The notes beneath the pieces were generated by a model that ran no database searches, was not told the DNA's origin, and worked only from the letters and a program-made list of their open reading frames with translations. A DNA stretch of 64,000 nucleotides, from contig NC_021676.1 in assembly GCF_000247815.1 (NCBI RefSeq), positions 248,001 to 312,000 of the forward strand, given 5' to 3'. This DNA is from Ficedula albicollis (Eukaryota; Chordata; Aves; Passeriformes; Muscicapidae). The translations under genes and the position numbers were made by a program. Positions 40,438-52,450 of this stretch are shown here, piece by piece (within the stretch, counting starts at the first letter, position 1; every line of letters begins with the position of its first letter).

Positions 40438-41265
40438 TTAATATCTTGCTTTTAATGCATCTGAGAGAATGGTTTGATGGACAAGGCACTGATGCTGACG
40501 AGCCTGAGTTCAGTTGTTAGGGCTGTGTCAGAAATTATTTTTCACAGACAAGTGTAGTTGGAGTGTCAGCTCCCATTAAGTGTGTTAGGACCTGTGAGGC
40601 TCAGTGCTAGCACACCGTGTTTTGTAGCCCTTGGTTTGCTTCTGTGGCAACAAAACCAGAAGGTCTTTGGTTAACTTCTGACCACTGACATATTAAATGA
40701 AGATGAGCATTTGAGCAACATCAGTGATTTCAATTGACTCATCAATTGCCATTGCATAGCAGTCCTCATGTTTCACTTTGGTAACAAGCTCATCTGCCAC
40801 ATCTGATGCCAGCAATTCAGTCCTTCAAACAAATGACATGTTTGATAAAGAAATCTTTTAAAATTCATTATGCACTTTGGCTTTTGTCTTTCCTTTTAAT
40901 ACAGCATCTGTTGCAGCCGGGATACATTCCTTGATCGTTTCTGAGTCTGCAATTACATTTACGCCTGCCCAGTGTCCCGGAGAAGTGAAACGAAGCTGCC
41001 ATGCTATGCTGCTGAGCCTGAAACTCTACACAGACATTCAATTTAATCTCTTGGAACAGACTGCATTAAAGTAGTGTCATCAGTGCACACTTGTGATAAA
41101 AAGACAGCATGAAGGAAGACAGTGAACTAAAAGGCCCTGTTGTTTTTTGTTTTTTTTTCTGGGAAGAAAATATGATATCTGTCCCTTCATTTGTTTCATG
41201 GCTTCCTTGTGCAGCCATTTAAATTCAGCAGAAGGCTCCAAGTGTCTAAACTTTATCCTGAGCAT
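40438..41265 (-). pseudogene. Degenerate hAT-family (Charlie/GTF2IRD2-like) DNA transposase remnant
   Basis: Minus-strand translation gives blocks in the order of hAT transposases. From 40962 to about 40861 it reads DSETIKECIPAATDAVLKGK. At 40812-40696 it reads LASDVADELVTKVKH then CYAMAIDESIEITDVAQMLI, matching the catalytic-region LDESTDI..AQLLIFI signature. An in-frame TAA (40693-40695) is followed by YVSGQKLTKDLLVLLP, and RQHQCLVHQTILSDALKAR (40500-40438) matches the family's LHCIIHQE..CAK segment. Stops and frame changes between blocks mean it cannot make a transposase. The most N-terminal part (41080-41265, an open frame with FKWLHKEAMKQMKG) is less certain. The same ancestral family gave rise to vertebrate GTF2IRD2 and SCAND3-type genes, so a degraded copy of such a gene is the alternative. 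Confidence 0.72.
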
Positions 41266-44200
41266 TTTTTTTCAGTGCTGGAAAGGAATACAGTTAAGTG
41301 TCCCAGGGGGAGTTTTATAGAAAATGCTATGTGCAATGTTAATGACTTGGGATGGGGTTGTACGTTTTTTCCATGGAGAGCCAGTAGGGAAACAAATACA
41401 GGACTCGATGAGAAGTCTTCAGCAGGGATCCACTGCTCTGAGGCTCCAGAGACTGGCAGAGGGGTAATGAGGGCTTTAACCCAAAGTGCCCCCTTGTGCC
41501 TCCGTCCTGCCCCATGCCAGAGCCCTGTGAATATCTGCAGCTGGAAGAAATCACAGCCTTCTTGGGTGCCACAAGAGATTGCATCAGCATTACTGATCCT
41601 TACTCGGCTCGTTACTGAAAATGCATCAAGCAGCTATTTGGGTCAGGCTGCTAAATTTGTAGACACGGAGTGTCAAGAAGCCTTTTTGTCAACTTGGTAC
41701 CGTTTAGTGTTATTTGTCTTCAAGTTCAAAGCAATCCTGGCCTCCGACTTGTGATATTTTCTGCCCTTTCCCCTTTCTGTTGGCTCAGACCTCTTCCCTT
41801 TGAGGTCAACATCAAAATAAAGATGTATGTTTCCTCAGCCTGACCATGGCTCTGACTCTTTAGATCAGCAATCCTATAGTCCATATGTCTTCCCATCTGT
41901 CAACTGGCATTTGAAGCCAGCTTGCTCCTCTATTCTTTCAGACAAGTGTGAGAATCAGGAGTTTCTTTAATGACGGTTTCAGGCCTTAAAGCGTTTGCTA
42001 AGATACTACCTATTAAGATCCCTTGATGGCACCTTGAATAGAGATCAAAAGCAACCGAGTTCACTCCACAAATCTGATCCCGTCAGTCAGTTTAGGGCAT
42101 TGAGAGAGGGGTGGGGAGGGCTCGGGAGGGCACGGTGCTCCCGCAGTTAGGACAGGCTTGGGAAGTCCGAGCCCTGGCTTCTGGGAGGGTCAAGGCAGCA
42201 AACAAGCACTGCTGGATCCCCCAGAGCTGGCTGTGCTGCAGCTGCCCGGGCTCCTGGAATTCAAAAAGCAGCTCTGTGCAGCAGGGCTGGCTGGCTTTGC
42301 TCAGGGCCTTTGGGGTCGAGCTGTGCCTGCTCTGAACGAGTGCTGCATTACTACCTGTGTCTGTGCCTTTGGCTGAGAGATTACTCAAAACCTGCTGGTC
42401 ACATAAGCACAAATCTGATAGTACAAAATACTCTTCTCATTAGTAATTACTACCAGGCTGCAATTTGTCTCTTATACTTTGGAGAGCTGCTACTAATGGG
42501 AATCTGTTTGCTGTTTCACCACTGGGACTGCGTGCATGGCGATGTGGAGAGGTGCTGCCTGCGCAGCATGGCATAGCAAGGTGGCCACTTTCTGGGGACA
42601 CAGGCTGACTTTCCAACTCCTCTGTTCTTAATGCTCGTCAGGAGATGATGCAAAGCCCTTGGAATATTTGGGAAAGTGTTTGATCTGGTGGTGCATTTCT
42701 CCAAGCGACGGTCATAGAGGAATTAGTGGGAAGCTGTGGACATTATTTCAAGCCCATAGCCTAAAACTCAAGGCCTTGTTGGCTGGGGGGGCTGGAAAAT
42801 GCAGGGTGCTCACCGTGGGAAGGGTGGTGGAGGGCATTCCCCAGGGACCCTCCACAGCCAGTGCTAACAAAAGCTGCTGCTTGTTTATGGGACCCAAATG
42901 TCTGAGAAGAGCTGAAAAGCGCCAGGATGTGGCTGAGTGCTGGAGGATGGTGTCACACTGTTGACTGTCAAGTAAAACTTGACTTGCTGGAGTCAAGGAC
43001 ACCATATGTCCTTCGATTTGTGTTGAAGTGTGAGCATGAACCTGAAATCCAGACACAGACCTTCTTTGGCCTCAGTGTCTTTAACTGCAGTCATAATGTA
43101 ATTTCTCCTCCCTGAGCGAAAACAGCTGCTCTGGCTGCCTGCTCTGGAGCCTCACTGCTTTCAATTCAGGTGGTTAGTCAAAACTTGGAGCACGTAGATT
43201 GTTTCTTTTTAGAATGAAAACCAGAAATTACTTTGATGCAATTATATGTCTTCGCCCAGAAGATGCACTGGCTCCTGGACACTGCAGTCAGCAAAACATC
43301 AAGAGTCATTTTGTGTTCCTGCTCCAAGCCTCTTTCAGCCAGCTCAGAAGTGATCTCTATCTGAGATTGTCATTGGGCTTATTTAAATGCATTTGGCTTT
43401 CTGCTCTTGTTCTCTGCCTGTGCTCTTGGTCACCCACTGTTTTTCTTTTACAACCCCCACTCAGTCTATTTTCCCTCTCTTTTGCATGACGATACTCAGC
43501 CAAATTTGTCTTCATCACAGTCATTTTTAGTGTGAATCCATATCTGCCTTTTTAGGGGGTAGTAGTGACGGTGACGTGTACTTGTGGTTGCAGCAGAAGC
43601 TGCTATTGAGTTGGACAAAATAGGATGAATGCTGTATAAAAGCCTTCAGAGAGCTGTGAAATCTCCATCCTCTCTTCCTTGTTCTCCTGGGAACACTTGC
43701 ACAAAGAGTATTTTTAATGTGAAGCAAAAAGGATTCTGACGAATACTCATTAACATTTTGTTTCTGCAGAGATACATGATTATCACAAGGCTGCAAGGGA
43801 CATGTATTCAGTAAAGCTCTTAGATGTATGCTTAGTTTTATGTATATGCTTAAATCTTCCTGATGGGCCCTGAATAGACTTATTAACCAGGACAAAACCA
43901 GGTATTTGATGGAGCTGATTTGTACTGCTCAGGTGTGATGCAGGTCTCCAGCCTCACTGCACAGCCATGCTCTGTGAGCAGTGAATCCTCTCATACAAGT
44001 GCTGCAGTGGATTGGTTGAATTACACACCCACAAATCATTTGTATTGTAATTGTGAACAACAAACCATAAGAGCAGGATTCAGCTAGGGAGGTTGGAAGG
44101 GGAAAAAACATCAGAGCCATCATATGCTGCTGCTTGTTTGCTTCATGTGCCTTTGTAGTGGGAGCCCAGATGGAAAACATCCGGCCAAGGTATTGCTTCT

Positions 44201-47200
44201 CTGCTGCCACTTTGGGAGCTGCAGTGCCATGAATAAAGATCTGATATGGGCTGCAGTCTTTGTCTGACACTGGCTGTATCCCTCAGGGCATCTGCAGGCA
44301 GCCCCATTTCCTGCTGCTGTTCCTGCTGGTCGAACGGGAGCAGCCTTTGTCAGAAGAGTTAATGGAGCAGCCTGGTGGTGTCAGCTCCCTGTCTTTGTCT
44401 GAAGGCAGCAGAAAGCCTGGGCTGTGTGTCTGTCTGTGCCCCTTCCTGCAGACATGCCATGATATGTTCTCTGCTGCTCTGCAGGCCCTGTGCAAGGTGG
44501 AGTGCTGGGCTTGCTTGCTGTGTCACTACATACTGCCCTAGATTCACTTCAGAGTGAAGATTTCCCCTTTGTGCCAGAGAGGAACATGTTTTGGTGAGCC
44601 CAATACACAGCAGAAGTAAGCAGACATGACAGAAGGGTTTCCAGGCCTGTGGAGTTCTTATGTCTTGTCACAGGGGGAACCATACACTCATTTCTCATGA
44701 GGTCCCCATTTCTTCCAGTAGTTGTAATCCACTTTCCGTGCCACTTTCCATAAGAAACATTTGGTTCCTTTTACCGGTTGTTTGGGTGGAATAATGAAGT
44801 CTAAGAGTTAAAACAAAAAATTTCCCCCCCAAAAAGATTGCATGGTCCTAGCTATTTCTAGAAAATGAAATGCTCTGAAGATGTTTTGTACAGCTGAGTG
44901 TCATTTTGAAGCATCCTGAAGCTTTGACACAACGTCACTGGGACCTGCAGTTTGTGTCACTGCAATGGATGGTTTGCTGAGAGGTTCATTGATGTAATAC
45001 CTCTAAATACTGCTGCAGCCTCAGGGTGGGATCCAGTGGGACTCAAAAGCCCAGGTGTCTCTCCTGGGAAGGAGAAGCTCCAGGTTCTGGTTCTTAATGC
45101 CAGGATTTTGTGTTTTACACTCGAAGAGCATTGAGGAGCAGCGGCTCAGGGAGGTGCCTGGCCCCGAGTCCAGGTGCTGCAGCCAGACAAGCTCACCAGG
45201 GGATGATTTGGTGCTGGTTCTGTACGAGCAGGAGGGCAGCAGTCAGTCCCAGACACAGATTCTCATTCAAGGGCCTCTTGTCCCTGCAGGGCAGGCTGAG
45301 CAACTTCAGGATATGACAGGTACTTAGTAATTGTCACTAGAAATCAGTCACCCAAGAAGAGCACCGTTTTCTATAAACTCACGGGCCAAAAGTGGCCTGG
45401 TTTAATTTCAGGGGGACCAGGGGTGCTACACTGCTGTTTCTAACATCACCATTCATTTTGACTGTGCTGCAACAACAGGTTACTTATTATGTGTATGTAA
45501 TTGGGGTATTTTTATTAGTTGATGGAAAGATAGCTGTGTAATTAATGGACTGGGTAATTTGTTCTAACAATAAGCCATATTGTGACATGACTGTTAATCA
45601 GAATTTTACCTTAGAAGAAGAAGAAGAAGCATTTGCATTAAAGTCTGTTAGCAGAATAGAACTCAGGGTTTCTGAGAAAGCTGTGCTTGGCCTTTGGTGA
45701 AGACTGGAGAAGGTAGCACCTGTTAGCACGAACAAATGAAGATGGTGTGTCGCTGCTGTTTATGTGACAGAGGAGGAGCATTATAAACCTGTCACTTCTT
45801 GCATTAACACACTTCCCAAGTGCACAGAGCTGGTATAAAAAATATGGAACTACAAATGGTTAAATCCCACCCAGCCTTTGACATGAGTACTCTTTCTTAG
45901 CACGTAAGTAATGTGAATGTTATGTTGCACAAATACTTAGAGCTTCATTTACCCTCATCTTCTTTTCATTATTTGCAGGAGGTCTTGTTCTCTGATGGTG
46001 ATCCTGGAAAACACAAAGTGGATATTATTCTTATCTCTGCTGCTGATATTTACTGCTGATAACCAGACTCAGTGAAACAGGAACAAATGTTTGTTCCATA
46101 ATCCTCCTGCAACTGCTGCCTTCGTTAGAAATGGAGAGCACAGAGATCAAGTCTGCCATTCGCCAGCAGCATGTTTCCAGTTTCTGTTTATACAGAACTC
46201 ACAAGCAACTGGATATTAATATTAACCTGGACCTGGGCTGAAATATATTTTTTTTGCTTCTTGGTAAGATATGAGGATTAATTATTGATTATTATTGACT
46301 ACTGACTATAGCCTTTCAGCCTGGCTGGGATTGCCATTTTTTCCCCCATGCTGTAATATCTGGAGTATGTTTTCTCCTCAGTGAAGCTTGCACTGCAGTA
46401 AATTGATCTTTGCCTCCTTAGAAGTTCTGTATTTTTAAAATATTTTTTTGCACGTGGGCACAGTCCGTTTTCTGAAAATGGATTTCTTTTTATCACAATA
46501 TGTTATTAGACCACATCTTAAGAGTTAAAGTTTTATCGTAGTCAGATTCTATTTGCAGATAGCATCATGTGGAGACTGTTTTCAAAAGCATTAACTCAAA
46601 CCACACGGATGCACAAGTATTTTAGAAGATGAGAATTCACACATGCTTTTTATTATAATGCACATAAAACTGAAGTATAATACAGTAGGCTTGGCAATAA
46701 AACAGAGTAGTTGATATATAAATTTTATGCCTGGTTCTTTAGATTAATGAACTGCTTTTCTTGATGAATTGGGGATGAATGAGTAAAACCACAATGATCT
46801 GATTAGTTACTACGTCAGTTGTTTTCTGGCAATTCAGAAATTGTGTATCTAGTTCAGTGTTTCTCTTTCTTATTTTTCTTTTGTCTTTTTTTCTTTTTTT
46901 TTTGTTCCTGGGACGACTTGATAACCTTCTTGTGCTAGCCAAACCACTAAAGAGGCATTGTCAGTCTCTTCAAGTTCCCTATTGTTCTCAGAAAATCACT
47001 TCCTTAAGATATATCCATATGTTGAGGGTCTCAGTAGTACTTTGTGGGAAACAAAGTTATGGATTAAATTCGTTTAGTCTGTAACACCACTGAGGCTGGA
47101 TTCAGCTGGCACAAATACCTCGTGGTGCTGTTTCAGCAGGGGGAGTCTGGCTTTGCCTTCTCTGTTCTGGCACAAGGAGCAGGGAGAGGTCGACAGTGGG

Positions 47201-47990
47201 TTCAGCTGTGGGGAGGGACATTCCCAGCGCTGGCACTGCAGCTTGATCCCCTGCACACCTTTGGGAGCTCGGCTCTGAACCCAGGAACACACAGGAGGTC
47301 AGTGATTTTCCAAATGAAGCGAATAGCCAGATGACCTCTGGCCCATAGATGTTTGTGGCAGAGACCTTTCCAACCTTAGAGGCACTGGGAAGAACAACTG
47401 CAGGTGGGAAGCAGCCAGGAGCCAGGCAAGGCTGCAGGGGCTGGCAGGGAAGGAGTTAATCAGCCCCTGCAGCAGCAGAGCAGGCCTGTGCAGCAGGGAG
47501 ACACGAGCTGGTCTTTGGGCTGGGGCTGCACCAAAGGCTCTGGCCAGGAGGGGCTGGTGGCTGTGTGGGGAGGCAGCTTTGGTTTTTGGGGTTTTGGCTG
47601 CAAGGAGCTGTGTCTGTCTGTTGTGACAGACGTAGGTGAGAGCAACTCTGCTTTGCACTTGTCTCCAGAGTCCTGCTAGTGCTTCCAGAGGAGGTGCTGC
47701 TCTTGCAGCGAGGGCTCCCTTCTCTGCGGGGAGAGCAGGACGCGGGGTCCTGCAGCCCCGAGCTGTCTCCTCTTGGTGCTGCAGCTCCGGCTGGGACAGC
47801 AGGAACCCCCTGGCCAGATGGGGACAGAGCTGTGCCCGCACCGGCTGGGACAGCAGGAACCCCCTGGCCAGCTGGGACAAACTCTGCCGTGGGAAAAGGT
47901 GCTAGTCCTGGTTCTGCGCCCCATTGCCATCTCCTGCAGCTGCTGCCAGTGCAGGAGGGCGTGGGTCACTGCGGGGCTGGGTCCTGCAGG
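41266..47990. other. 3' intergenic DNA, no gene recognised
   Basis: Long unique stretch, AT-balanced. Small features: an AAG repeat at 45614-45628 followed by an octamer ATTTGCAT (45629-45637), and a possible old CR1-like end at 47328-47385. The frames here (up to 193 residues) have no recognised domain and overlap frames on the opposite strand. Confidence 0.5.
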
Positions 47991-48265
47991 GTGCGGGGCT
48001 GGTGGGGTCCTGTGGGGATCCTGTGGGGTTCTGTGGGGTCCTGTGGGGATCCTGTGAGGTCCTGTGGGATCCTGTGGGGATCCTGTGGGGATCCTGTGAG
48101 GTCCTGTGGGATCCTCTGGGGATCCTGTGGGGGATCCTCTGGGGATCCTGTGGGGATCCTGTGGGGTTCTGTGGGGATCCTGTGGGATCCTGTGGGGTTC
48201 TGTGTTGTTCTGTGGGGTTCTGTGGGGACTGTGAGGTCCTGTGAGGTCCTGTGGGGTTCTGTGCC
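47991..48265 (+). repeat. 11-bp minisatellite of CTGTGGGGATC-type units
   Basis: About 25 imperfect 9-11 bp units combine CCTGTGGGGAT, CCTGTGAGGT and TCTGTGGGGT. The G-strand has regularly spaced GGGG tracts, which makes G-quadruplex formation possible. The periodic frames on both strands are not genes. Confidence 0.9.
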
Positions 48266-49115
48266 CACAGGGAAGCTCTATGCAGAGCGTGAGTGCTGTG
48301 CAGAGTGGGAATACAGCATTTCAGGCTGTAAGGGAAAATCTGATGGAGATGGTGAACACCGCTGCTGTAGAGCTGGTTGGAAAATGCAGAAGGTGGCAGT
48401 TCTGCCCGGCTCTGGGACAGTTTGTGCTCTTGTGGCAGGAGGGGCAGGAGCCCCAGGGAGCCCAGGGGGTTTCGGTGTGTGCAGCCGTGCCCTGCTCTCA
48501 CCGGACAGAGCTGGCACGGAGGGAGAAGGAAAACCGTGGTGGGATTGGGAAGGTGGCAGCGCTGACCCAGAGGTGAGCCGGCCAGCGCAGGCTGCAGGCG
48601 CGTCTCAGACGGACTGGAAGAGAGGCAAGGAGACATGCGGCGTGCAGAAAAAAATGAATAAATAATAATAATGAAAACGAAATTAACAGCTCAGTCAGAG
48701 AGGTCAGAGCTTGAAATGAGCCTGGCAGGAGCGGGGCCCTGTCCCGGGGATCCTTTGCATCCAGAATGTGCCATGGCATGCACAGACCTCTGCCCGGTCC
48801 CTTTTCTTCCTTGGGAGCGTCTTCCCCCTCCCCCTCCTCCTTTGTCAGGCAACTCGTTAACACTTATTAGCAAGCATCTTCAAAAGGCCGGGAGGGGGGA
48901 TAGGGTGGGAGAGGAGCTGAGATGGCGAAAGGAAATGATTAGGGGATTCCTTTTCCTTTCTGCCTATTCAGGCTCTAATGACCGGCCCTGGCTCTGTCTG
49001 TGCCCTGCATTGTTATCCAGCCGTGCCCTGGGTCCCGCTGCCCCGGCCCTGATCCGCTCTGACATCTGGTGCCCGCAGCCCCCAGCCTTTCTCCTGGCTG
49101 CGGTTTTACCCGTGT
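48266..49115. other. 3' intergenic DNA, nothing recognised
   Basis: GC-balanced unique sequence with a TAATAATAATAATG patch at 48660. No gene seen. Confidence 0.5.
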
Positions 49116-49121
49116 GCCGCC

Positions 49122-49223
49122 CTTGGCGCTGGTGCCGGGCTGTGCCAGCGCTGCCGGGTCCCGCTGGTGCCCTTGGCGCTGGTGCCGGGCTGTGCCAGCA
49201 CTGCCGGGTCCCGCTGGTGCCCC
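49122..49223 (+). repeat. Two-copy 51-bp tandem duplication
   Basis: CCTTGGCGCTGGTGCCGGGC through CCGGGTCCCGCTGGTGCC occurs twice (49122 and 49170 regions) with a single G/A difference in GCCAGCG versus GCCAGCA. Confidence 0.8.
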
Positions 49224-49297
49224 GCCTGCACCCCCGTACCGGGTCACCGTGCCGGTGCCCCGCTGCTGTGCCCTGCGATCCGCCTGGACATCCCTCT

Positions 49298-49345
49298 CCA
49301 TTTATCTGTATCTCCATTTATCTGTATCTCCATTTATCTCTGTCT
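49298..49345 (+). repeat. 16-bp repeat CCATTTATCTGTATCT, three copies
   Basis: Two perfect copies and one variant (CCATTTATCTCTGTCT). Confidence 0.85.
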
Positions 49346-51560
49346 ACCTCTAAACAGCTCATAAATCGCGGGTACCAGCGCCAAGGGCCGGGATCTGCTG
49401 GGCTGGCTCAGTGTGAGGATTGTGCTTGCCGGAACTGCAGGGAAGAGGTGACAAGGTGACAGAATTTGCCCCGTGGCTTTCTGTTTCTGCCTTGGTTGCA
49501 GCTGCCGTGCATGTTCAGTGCTTTGCCCTGGAGTTATCTGGAGCTGAGCTCCAAGAGGATGGCAGAGCTGCTGCTGGCCTTGGGGGAGAGCCTGGAGCAG
49601 CAGAGGCTGTTCTGTGCTCTGGTGGGGAGTGTGGGTTATATTTGTTCTGCTCTGTTCATCAGCCTTCACCCTTTCCAAGTTACAGCACAGAACAGATCCT
49701 GGGATGGTTTTCATGCATTAGTGAACTCCACAGAGAACGACTGGTCTAACAAAAGACTCCTCTAACTTGGTAATGACAACCATCCCTCTTCCCCTCCCAC
49801 CCTGCAGACAGAAATTGAGAAATTTCCAGAAGCCGCTGAAGTTCTACATCTCCCAGGGACTCTGTAGGCATAAAATCCCAGTGTATGTTGTCTTTTCACA
49901 AAGTTCCTGCCTTTTCCTGCAGGAGCAGCACCGTGGCTAGAGAGAGCTGGGTGCCAGCAGCCCGTGCCTGAGCAGCAGGTGACCTTCAGTGCAAAGTCCC
50001 TGCTTTGCAGAGGGCAAGGAGGGTTTCACAGATTTCTGCCCCTGCTTGATGATCTTTAGGTGGGGTTGTGTAACTGCAGGTACAGGGCAAAGCCTTTATC
50101 CCAGGAGTGTGTACTTCGGGACAGAGACTTAAAATGTAACTTCATTAAAATATTTGTGTGTGGGTTGGGGGCTGGAGTTACAGGCCTAGGACACTTCCCA
50201 AAGTCAGTCTGACTCTGAAAGGCAGTGCTGCATCTGCTCTGGGCCCTGTGCAGACCTGGCACCTCTGCTGGGTGTCTTCAGTATTGCCTCTGGGGCACCA
50301 GAAGTACCTGCAAAGAGGTTCTGGCAGGGCTTGGTTACACAGAGGACAGATGTGATTCTCAGTAATAAAAAGTCACTTGCTCCAGAAGATGTTCTGGGGG
50401 CTCTGGCTCACGCCTTGGGGATGTCAGGTCTTTGGGGCAGTGACTCTGGGTGAGACAGAGACTTGCTAATCAGGGGATGTTTCACTACCGAGCCCAAGCT
50501 GCAAGAGAAATTCACTCAGTTTGTTGACATTTGTGTCAGCATCAAGGGCGAGTACAAGTTTGAAATGAAAGGGGTGAGAGGAAGGGAGTAAGGGGTTGAG
50601 TTTGTTCTGTTTTTTAGCTCGTACAGAAAAAACAGAGCAAAGAACTGCTGGGGGCTGGCTGGAGTACCCTGCTCCGGCTCCCAGCGCCGGGAGTTCTCAG
50701 CAGCTCCTGCAATGCTCCTTCTTTCAACAACCCATTAGCACAGTCTGCTGAGAGTGAGAGACTCCTCTGTGTCAATAGCTGAGGGTTTCATCTCAAACAA
50801 GGGGGAAAGTGGATTTTCAGATGAATACTGGGAAATTGGAAATATGCATGGAAAAAAGCACAGAGAAGAATTGGTGAGCTGGAAAAAATAGACAAATATT
50901 ATTATTTTTTAGTGTTTTTCAGAGTATATTCTTTATCTGGTACTTGTTCCATGCAGCATTTTGGAAATAATTTGGCAAATGCATGGGAGTAATCTGTAGG
51001 ATACTTTGTAGTCAGATGCCATAACTTAGATTAATTTACTGCCTTCAGAAATAGCTGTAAACAAATGCAATGATTTATGTGCCAGTTTAAAATCTGTGTG
51101 AGGAAAGAGTTATAACTGTAGAATACAGAAAATATTTAGGACAGACATTGCAAAAATTTTATAGCTTCTTAGTAAGAGAAGAGGGGTAACTTTCAATTAT
51201 GCACTTTATTAACATCTCCTTTTTAGCTGTATAAAATGGTAACAATGTTAAAATCGTCTCCTGGGAAATAATGTCACATGGCTTGCCACGGATAGAACTG
51301 GAGGATGGTAGGAAACGCCGTGGAGTTAACCAGTTGTTAATCAGTTGCTCATTCGCAGCCTCGCTCTGGCTGAACTGGAGATAATCAGATGATAATTTCG
51401 ACTTGGGGGCGGGTTTGTTGTGAACTCGGTGTGTTCACAAGGTCTGTAAGGGATGATTTGATTGCTGTGATGGAATCAGCTCTGAGCTTTGCTCTGGGGG
51501 CAGGAGTTTGGTGCAGAGGTGCCAGTGGGGCTGGAGCAGCAGGACCTGGCACTGCTGTGA
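49346..51560. other. 3' intergenic DNA, nothing recognised
   Basis: GC-balanced to 50800, then AT-rich to 51300. No gene, RNA or repeat family recognised. Confidence 0.5.
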
Positions 51561-51562
51561 CA

Positions 51563-52450
51563 CCCCTGGGGATGGGGTGGGGACAAACCGCTCAGAGAAG
51601 GAATATGGGACACACCTGGGGATGGGGTGGGGACAAACCGCTCAGAGAAGGAATATGGGACACACCTGGGGATGGGGTGGGGACAAACCGCTCAGAGAAG
51701 GAATATGGGACACACCTGGGGATGGGGTGGGGACAAACCGCTCAGAGAAGGAATATGGGACACACCTGGGGATGGGGTGGGGACAAACCGCTCAGAGAAG
51801 GAATATGGGACACACCTGGGGATGGGGTGGGGACAAACCGCTCAGAGAAGGAATATGGGACACACCTGGGGATGGGGTGGGGACAAACCGCTCAGAGAAG
51901 GAATATGGGACACACCTGGGGATGGGGTGGGGACAAACCGCTCAGAGAAGGAATATGGGACACACCTGGGGATGGGGTGGGGACAAACCGCTCAGAGAAG
52001 GAATATGGGACACACCTGGGGATGGGGTGGGGACAAACCGCTCAGAGAAGGAATATGGGACACACCTGGGGATGGGGTGGGGACAAACCGCTCAGAGAAG
52101 GAATATGGGACACACCTGGGGATGGGGTGGGGACAAACCGCTCAGAGAAGGAATATGGGACACACCTGGGGATGGGGTGGGGACAAACCGCTCAGAGAAG
52201 GAATATGGGACACACCTGGGGATGGGTCTGGGACAAACCGCTCAGAGAAGGAATATGGGACACACCTGGGGATGGGTCTGGGACAAACCGCTCAGAGAAG
52301 GAATATGGGACACACCTGGGGATGGGTCTGGGACAAACCGCTCAGAGAAGGAATATGGGACACACCTGGGGATGGGGTGGGGACAAACCGCTCAGAGAAG
52401 GAATATGGGACACACCTGGTGATGGGGTCTGGACAAACCGCTCAGAGAGG
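51563..52450 (+). repeat. 50-bp minisatellite, 18 copies
   Basis: The unit contains GATGGGGTGGGGACAAACCG then CTCAGAGAAGGAATATGGGA and CACACCTGGG, recurring every 50 bp from 51571 to 52421. Copies 1-13 and 17 are nearly identical. Copies 14-16 share GATGGGTCTGGG, and copy 18 has GATGGGGTCTGG. All three + frames are open across it, giving frames of 304-374 residues with a 50-residue period. These are not genes. Confidence 0.96.

Noticed and set aside
41191..41754. 187-residue + strand open frame
   Set aside because: No recognisable domain, no exon signals, and its start overlaps the hAT remnant on the other strand.
44085..44115. Possible inverted CR1 end (GGAGGTTGGAAGGGG)
   Set aside because: Only about 14 bases match and the expected following sequence is absent.
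47328..47385. Possible CR1 LINE 3' end (CCAGATGACCTCTGG ... GACCTTTCCAACCTT)
   Set aside because: The two pieces resemble the bird CR1 tail but are separated by unrelated bases and lack the usual terminal short repeat; too weak to call.
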